From assembly GCA_945874455.1 (NCBI GenBank), contig CAMCHO010000001.1, forward strand, positions 28,918-92,917: DNA of 64,000 nt, given 5' to 3'. The notes under the pieces were generated by a model that was given only the letters and a program-made list of their open reading frames with translations, did no database searches and was not told the DNA's origin. Of the stretch, positions 58,939 to 64,000 are shown piece after piece; positions within the stretch are counted from its first letter, which is position 1, and the number at the start of each line of letters is the position of its first letter. The translations under genes and the position numbers were made by a program. This stretch comes from Opitutus sp. GAS368. GTDB lineage: Bacteria; Verrucomicrobiota; Verrucomicrobiia; Opitutales; Opitutaceae.

Positions 58939-60267
58939 ATGCCAACCCCAAGCTCACCCCCCACCCGCCGGGCGTTCCTGAAAAAATCCTTCACCGCCAC
59001 CGGGGCCGCGCTCTTCCCGCTCATCGTTCCCGCGCACGTCCTCGGTCGCGGCGGCGGCGTGGCCCCGAGCAACCGCATCACCCTCGGCGGTATCGGCATC
59101 GGCCCGCGCGGCAAAATGGTCCTCGCCACCATGCTGCCCGCGCCGGATATGCGCTTCATCGCCACCTGCGACATCCAGTCCCGCATGCGCGATTCCGTCA
59201 AAGCGTCCATCGACGAGCGATACGGTGACAAAGCGTGCACCACGTATCGGGATTTCCGTGACCTCCTCGCCCGCCCCGATCTCGACGCCGTCCTCATCTC
59301 CACCGGCGACCGTTGGCACGCCCTCGCCTCCATTTTAGCCGCCAAAGCGGGCAAAGACGTTTACTCCGAAAAACCCTGCGGCCTCACCATCGGCCAATGT
59401 CAGTCCCTCGCCGATACCATCCACCGCACCGGTCGCGTTTTTCAGGCGGGCACGCAGCGCCGCAACGTCCCCAACTTCCAGTTCGCCGCCCATCTCGCCC
59501 GCTCCGGAAAACTCGGCCGCCTCCACACGCTCCACGCCTCCATTTACAAACTCGGCCAAAACTACGACTGGCTCCCCGCCGAACCCGAGCCACCGCGCGA
59601 CGAAATCGATTGGGATCTCTGGCTCGGCCCGTCACCGTGGCGGCCCTACAATAAGTCCTACGTCGTCGACCGCCGCTGGCGCGGTTACTACGACTTCGAT
59701 TCCGGGGCCAAACTCCTCGACTGGGGCGCCCACACCGTCGACCTCTGCCAATGGGCCAATCGCGCCGACGACACCACGCCCGTCACCTACGAACCCGACG
59801 GAGAAACCGTGCACGCTCGCTACGCCAACGGCGTGAAACTCGTCATGCGCCCCACCGGTTGGATCGGCCAACCCGCCGGCCTCAACAAAGCCGGCAACTA
59901 CGCCGTCGGCTCCACCGGCACCTGCCCCGTCCGCTTCGAAGGCGACGAAGGCTGGATCGAAACCGGCGACAACGGCGCGATCGAAGTTTTCCCCGCCTCC
60001 CTCCGCGGCGAACTCCGCGCCTTCAAAATGGCCGGCACCGATCCCACCAACCACACGCGCGAATTCCTCGACTGCGTAAAATCCCGCGCGCTCCCCGCCG
60101 CCAATTACAACGTCATGCGCCACACCCACGTCGCCTGCCACGCCGCCGCCATCGCTTGGCAGCTCGGCCGAAAAATGACCTTCGATCCCGCCACCGAATC
60201 CTTCACCGGCGACGAGCAAGCCAACCGCATGCGCACCCGCGCCCTCCGCGAACCCTGGCACATCTAA
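58939..60267 (+). CDS. Gfo/Idh/MocA-family oxidoreductase with TAT-like signal
   Basis: 'TRRAFLKKSFTATGAALFPLIVPAHVLG'; 'ITLGGIGIGPRGKMVLATML'; 'KAGKDVYSEKPCGLTIGQCQSLADTI' (EKP motif). Confidence 0.92.
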   Translation: MPTPSSPPTRRAFLKKSFTATGAALFPLIVPAHVLGRGGGVAPSNRITLGGIGIGPRGKMVLATMLPAPDMRFIATCDIQSRMRDSVKASIDERYGDKACTTYRDFRDLLARPDLDAVLISTGDRWHALASILAAKAGKDVYSEKPCGLTIGQCQSLADTIHRTGRVFQAGTQRRNVPNFQFAAHLARSGKLGRLHTLHASIYKLGQNYDWLPAEPEPPRDEIDWDLWLGPSPWRPYNKSYVVDRRWRGYYDFDSGAKLLDWGAHTVDLCQWANRADDTTPVTYEPDGETVHARYANGVKLVMRPTGWIGQPAGLNKAGNYAVGSTGTCPVRFEGDEGWIETGDNGAIEVFPASLRGELRAFKMAGTDPTNHTREFLDCVKSRALPAANYNVMRHTHVACHAAAIAWQLGRKMTFDPATESFTGDEQANRMRTRALREPWHI

Positions 60268-60302
60268 CCACCCGCGCCCTCCGCGAACCCTCGCACATCT
60301 AA
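60235..60302 (+). repeat. 35-bp tandem duplication spanning a gene 3' end
   Basis: ACCCGCGCCCTCCGCGAACCCTGGCACATCTAA (60235-60267) and ACCCGCGCCCTCCGCGAACCCTCGCACATCTAA (60270-60302); one mismatch in 33 bp. Confidence 0.95.
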
Positions 60303-60442
60303 GTCCTCCCCGTAGCCGCGAGCGCCAGCGAGTGGTCCGTTCTCGTTGCGCGAAGCGCAGCGACGAAGCCCTCCCTCACCCCAACTCCGCCCACCAGCGC
60401 CCCGCTCCTTTTCACTTCTCCGTCTTTCCATTTCCCGCCCCC

Positions 60443-61897
60443 ATGAGCCTCCGTCTCCCCCTCTCTCCCTCTCTCCGTCTCTCCCTCTTCATCGCCGTCC
60501 TTCTTTCCTTCTTCCTCTGCCTCTCCGTCACAGCCGCCACCCCCGCAGCCGCCAAGCCCCGCGACCTCCTCACCACCGCCGCGACCCTCACGGCCCCGCT
60601 CGCCGAGCGCGCCCGCGCCCTCCAACAGCTCGCCCTCGTCGCCTCCGCCGAAGCCGTCCCTGCTCTCGCCGCCCTCCTCGCCGATGAAAAACTCGGTCAC
60701 TACGCCCGCGATGTCCTCGAGCAAATGGCTCACGTCGACGCTGACACTGCGCTCCTCTCCGCCCTCCCGCGCCTCACCGGCGACGCCCAGCTCGGCGTGA
60801 TCAACTCCCTCGGCCTCCGCCGCAACGTCCGGGCGGTCGACTCCCTGAACGCCCTCGCGTTCTCCGATGACGCACCCACCACCGCACCCGCCCTCCTCGC
60901 CCTCGGCCGCATCGCCACACCCTCCGCCCTCGCCACCCTTCAGCCCGCTCTTACCCGCAAGTCCCCGGCCGTCCGCGCCGCCACCGCCGAAGCCCTCCTC
61001 CTTGCCGCAGACCGTCTCGTCCTCGAAGGCAAGCGCCCCGCCGCCCTCCCGCTCTACCACGCCGTCCGCCGCGCCGACGTCCCCGCCACGCTCCGCCTCA
61101 CTGCCACCCGCGGAGCCATTCTAGCCGACGTCACCCCGGGCCTCCCGTTACTCCTCGAACTCCTCCGCTCGCCCGAGCTCGACGCCCGCGATCTCGCCCT
61201 CCGCACCGTCCGCGACATCCGTGGCCCGAAAATCACCGCCGCCTTTCTCGCCGAAATCAACGCCCTCGCCGCGCCGACCAAAACCCTCGCGCTCGCCGCG
61301 CTCGCCGCCCCCACCACCGAGCCGCCCGTCCCCACCGTCCCTGCCTCACTCTTCAACGGACGCGACCTCGCCCACTGGGACGGCGATCCCACCGTCTGGC
61401 GCGTGCGCGACGGCGTGATCGTCGGCGGTTCCCTCGACGGCAACCCCCGTAACGAGTTCCTCACTACGCTCCGCCCTTACAAGAATTTCGTCCTCCGCCT
61501 CGACTACCGCCTCGTCGGCACCAAGGGCTTCGTCAACGGCGGCGTGCAATTCCGCAGCGTGCGGATCGACCAACCGCCCAACGAAATGTCCGGCTACCAG
61601 GCTGACATCGGCGCCGGCCACTCCGGTTGCCTCTACGACGAATCCCGCCGCAAAAAATTTATGGCCCGCGCCACCGACGAACAGATCAAACGCCTCGAAA
61701 AACCCGGCGAGTGGAACGTCTACGTAGTCCGCTGCGAAGGCCCGAAGATCACGATCACCTTGAACGGCGAAACCACCGTCACCTACACCGAGGAAGACAA
61801 AACCATCGCCCTCGACGGCCTCATCGCCCTCCAAATCCACGGCAACTGTTCCGCCGAAATCTCCTTCCGGAATATCACCCTCGAAGCGCTACCGTAG
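60443..61897 (+). CDS. Secreted HEAT-repeat + DUF1080 (3-keto-disaccharide hydrolase-like) protein
   Basis: ATG 60443 signal; alanine-rich HEAT-like repeats; 'SLFNGRDLAHWDGDPTVWRVRDGVIVGGSLDGNPRNEFLTTLRPYKNFVLRLDYRLVG...FVNGGVQFRS' DUF1080. Confidence 0.9.
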   Translation: MSLRLPLSPSLRLSLFIAVLLSFFLCLSVTAATPAAAKPRDLLTTAATLTAPLAERARALQQLALVASAEAVPALAALLADEKLGHYARDVLEQMAHVDADTALLSALPRLTGDAQLGVINSLGLRRNVRAVDSLNALAFSDDAPTTAPALLALGRIATPSALATLQPALTRKSPAVRAATAEALLLAADRLVLEGKRPAALPLYHAVRRADVPATLRLTATRGAILADVTPGLPLLLELLRSPELDARDLALRTVRDIRGPKITAAFLAEINALAAPTKTLALAALAAPTTEPPVPTVPASLFNGRDLAHWDGDPTVWRVRDGVIVGGSLDGNPRNEFLTTLRPYKNFVLRLDYRLVGTKGFVNGGVQFRSVRIDQPPNEMSGYQADIGAGHSGCLYDESRRKKFMARATDEQIKRLEKPGEWNVYVVRCEGPKITITLNGETTVTYTEEDKTIALDGLIALQIHGNCSAEISFRNITLEALP

Positions 61898-62122
61898 CCT
61901 GCAACCGGGCGGCGGTTTCCCACCCGCCGAGGCCACGGGTCTTGATTGGGGCTCGGCCAGCCATTCCTTCACCGCAGATGTCGCCTCCCACCGCGTGCCT
62001 GTTTCCAAACGAACCAGCCAAACGAGCCTTGCCCACCCCGCCGCTTCAAGCCGACTTGGCTGCCGAGGTGGCTGCAGGTTTGCGTAAACCAAAATTTCCG
62101 CTCCCACTCCCCACTCCTTCGT

Positions 62123-63052
62123 ATGCACACCCCCACCCTCCCCACGCGCCGCGCCTTCCTCGGAACCGCCGCCACCCTCGCCGCCGCCACGCTCCTGCCC
62201 CGCCACGCGTTTGCCGCCGCCGCCAAACCCAACTCCGTCTTCAACGGCGTGCGCATCGGCGCCATCACTTACAGCTACCGCAGCATGTTTACATCCGCGG
62301 AGGAAACCCTCGGCGGGCTCCTGCAATGCGGACTCAGCGAAGTCGAACTCATGGGCGGCCCCATCCAGCAGTTTGCCGGCATCAGCGTCGCCCCCGCCGG
62401 CGCCAAAAAGAAAGCCGCCCCAGTCCCGCCCACCGAAAAACCCACCGATGCCACGCGCGCCGCCCAGCTCGCGAAGTGCCGCGAGCTCCGCAAACTTTAC
62501 AACGACGCCGGCGTCAATATTCACCTTCACAAAATCGCCTTCGGCTCCACCGACGAGGAAATCGATTTCAACTTCGAGGTCGCCAAGGCCCTCGGCTGCG
62601 TCGGCATCACCACCGAGCGCTCCGACACGATGGCCAAGAAACTCGCGCCCTTCGCCACCAAACACAAAGTCTGGGTCGCCTTCCACAACCACACCGCCAA
62701 TCTGCCGACCATGGGCGCCCTCGACCCGATCCTCGAGCTGAGTCCCTACATCGGCTTCAACCTCGACATCGGCCACTACGTCGCCGGTAGCAAAGGCCTC
62801 TCGCCCATCCCCGTCCTCGAAAAATATCACGACCGAATCGTCAGCCTGCATCTGAAAGACCGCACGGTCGACGGCGGCAATGTTCCCTGGGGCCAAGGCC
62901 AGACGCCCATCAAAGAAGTGCTCCAGCTGATCAGGAAAGAGCGGTGGAAATTTCCGGCCGATATCGAAGTGGAATACAAAATCCCCGAAGGCTCAACCGC
63001 GGTGACTGAAGTCACGAAGTGCGTCCAGTTCTGCAAAGCCGCCCTCGCCTGA
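62123..63052 (+). CDS. Sugar phosphate isomerase/epimerase-like TIM barrel, TAT signal
   Basis: ATG 62123; 'TRRAFLGTAATLAAATLLPRHAFA'; 'GFNLDIGHYVAGSKGLSPIPVLEKYHDRIVSLHLKDRTVDGGNVPWGQGQTPIKEVL'. Confidence 0.9.
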   Translation: MHTPTLPTRRAFLGTAATLAAATLLPRHAFAAAAKPNSVFNGVRIGAITYSYRSMFTSAEETLGGLLQCGLSEVELMGGPIQQFAGISVAPAGAKKKAAPVPPTEKPTDATRAAQLAKCRELRKLYNDAGVNIHLHKIAFGSTDEEIDFNFEVAKALGCVGITTERSDTMAKKLAPFATKHKVWVAFHNHTANLPTMGALDPILELSPYIGFNLDIGHYVAGSKGLSPIPVLEKYHDRIVSLHLKDRTVDGGNVPWGQGQTPIKEVLQLIRKERWKFPADIEVEYKIPEGSTAVTEVTKCVQFCKAALA

Positions 63053-63309
63053 GCGGCGGCCCGTTGCGCCCCACCGTCTCAGCCGCAGCCACTCGCTGAG
63101 AGGGAGGGCCGCCGCTCGCCGACCTGCCGCTTCGCGATGAAAAAATGCCTCCTGTCAGCAAGCGCCCGCCCTGCACCCTGGTTGGCAGTGGGTGCAATCG
63201 TGAGTTTAGTTTTGGCGGGAGACAGGCCGCACCCTGGGTGTCGTGAGGCCTTAAGACCTGAATCAGCCGTTTTACATTCACGGTAGTTCTCACGTCCGCT
63301 TCTTCACGG

Positions 63310-63340
63310 GCCCCTTGGCGCAAGCCTCGGGGCCTTTTGT
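63310..63340 (+). terminator. Intrinsic terminator-like hairpin
   Basis: GGCCCC-TT-GGC-GCAA-GCC-TC-GGGGCC followed by TTTTG; GCAA loop. Confidence 0.75.
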
Positions 63341-63605
63341 TGGGCTCCAATGCTTCATCCGCCGTAGTTGAGCGTCGGACACCGACTCCGATCGCCCTAT
63401 CAAGTGATGTTACGGCGTGTTACGGTATTCTTTGAATACTTTAATAACCTCCCTTGATTTCGTCCGCTCAGGGATCCCGAGGTGGGCGTGGCCGATAGCG
63501 GGGACTTGGAGGCCGATTTGCCTGCACTCTTCCTCGCCCTAGCCCAAAATTTCACACCCAGCTTGGTCGATTCCGGTATCGATCATAGCAGCGCCAAAGA
63601 CATCA

Positions 63606-63634
63606 CCCGCCGACCTTCGGCGCGGCTTTTTCCT
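63606..63634 (+). terminator. Short terminator-like hairpin
   Basis: CGCCGA-CCT-TCGGCG (63608-63622) followed by CGGCTTTTTCC. Confidence 0.45.
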
Positions 63635-63853
63635 TAGCTGCTTGTCCTGTTACCTGACCCTTTTTGCATTGCTGGGGAGGCCAAACGGGGTCACGCATTG
63701 ACCCGTGACACCACTGGCTTGAATAATCCCGCAATCGCTGCGCCGACACGGTCGGAACCGCCGCCCATACTGACTGACCCTCGCCGCGATCTAAGTGACG
63801 CGTGTGAAGGGGCCGGAGAGGGTTTTAATCGTTAATATTCGCCTCGCGCGGCT

Positions 63854-64000
63854 TCAGGCCGAGAGCGGCTCGACCTCGGCTTCGAGGCGGCGGCCGAGCG
63901 CGGTGCGGGTTTGCTCCAGATCGTAGGCTTGCTGGAGGTTCAGGCAGAAGCGTTCGCCGGTGCCGAAGAAGCGGCCGAGGCGGAGGGCCGTGTCGGCAGT
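63854..64000 (-). CDS. higA: HigA-family antitoxin, C-terminal part (5' truncated by window edge)
   Basis: Minus strand reads TADTALRLGRFFGTGERFCLNLQQAYDLEQTRTALGRRLEAEVEPLSA*, the characteristic HigA/VapI 'ADTALRLxRFFGTxxxFWLNLQxxYDLE' end. Confidence 0.85.
   Translation of the reverse strand, partial: TADTALRLGRFFGTGERFCLNLQQAYDLEQTRTALGRRLEAEVEPLSA

Noticed and set aside
63145-63340. Calling the structured region 6S, SRP, RNase P or tmRNA outright
   Set aside because: SRP, RNase P and tmRNA signature motifs are absent and the 6S likeness is limited to one strand of the bubble; kept only as an unclassified candidate.
63470-63640. Stop-to-stop frame reading ...DPEVGVADSGDLEADLPALFLALAQNFTPSLVDSGIDHSSAKDITRRPSARLFP*
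   Set aside because: Looks somewhat protein-like but has no ATG, about 57 codons, and no recognisable family; insufficient to call a pseudogene.
1-64000. tRNA/rRNA genes, intact IS elements, prophage, CRISPR-Cas
   Set aside because: No T-loop GGTTCRA-type signatures in tRNA context, no rRNA segments, no transposase or phage structural proteins seen on either strand.

Overview
The window is 64 kb of high-GC bacterial DNA. Gene content points to the Verrucomicrobia (Opitutaceae-like); this is inferred from protein families (DUF1592/DUF1552 pairs, DUF6797 cytochrome, sulfatase, DUF1080, TAT-exported TIM-barrel isomerases, DUF4199), not from a marker gene. From left to right it contains: a partial biotin ligase; a small island that looks like a degraded integron; a GldA/GldF/GldG-type ABC exporter with DUF4340 and AsmA-like proteins; a cytochrome/DUF6797/propeller protein; a ROK/hexokinase-like protein; a MacA/MacB-type exporter with two tandem permeases; an atypical adenylate-kinase-like protein; a U32 peptidase-MFS-LysR block; DUF4199 and AIM24 proteins; an FAD oxidoreductase; a three-domain acyltransferase + cNMP-binding + methyltransferase fusion; and a long catabolic region. 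The catabolic region holds a sulfatase, PQQ-like propeller, sialate O-acetylesterase, two DUF1592/DUF1552 pairs flanking two TonB receptors, Gfo/Idh, DUF1080 and sugar isomerases. The window ends in a partial HigA-like antitoxin. No tRNA, rRNA, CRISPR array or intact mobile element was seen. The strongest leads are (1) the tri-domain fusion at 32320-34368, (2) nested REP-type palindromes at 28002-28175 and 51456-51583, (3) inverted heptamer-repeat arrays in both spacers of the Gld-like operon, (4) an attC-like site next to a frameshifted integrase N-terminus, and (5) a structured candidate RNA ending in a terminator near 63.2 kb. All product names come from reading the translations; no database search was run.
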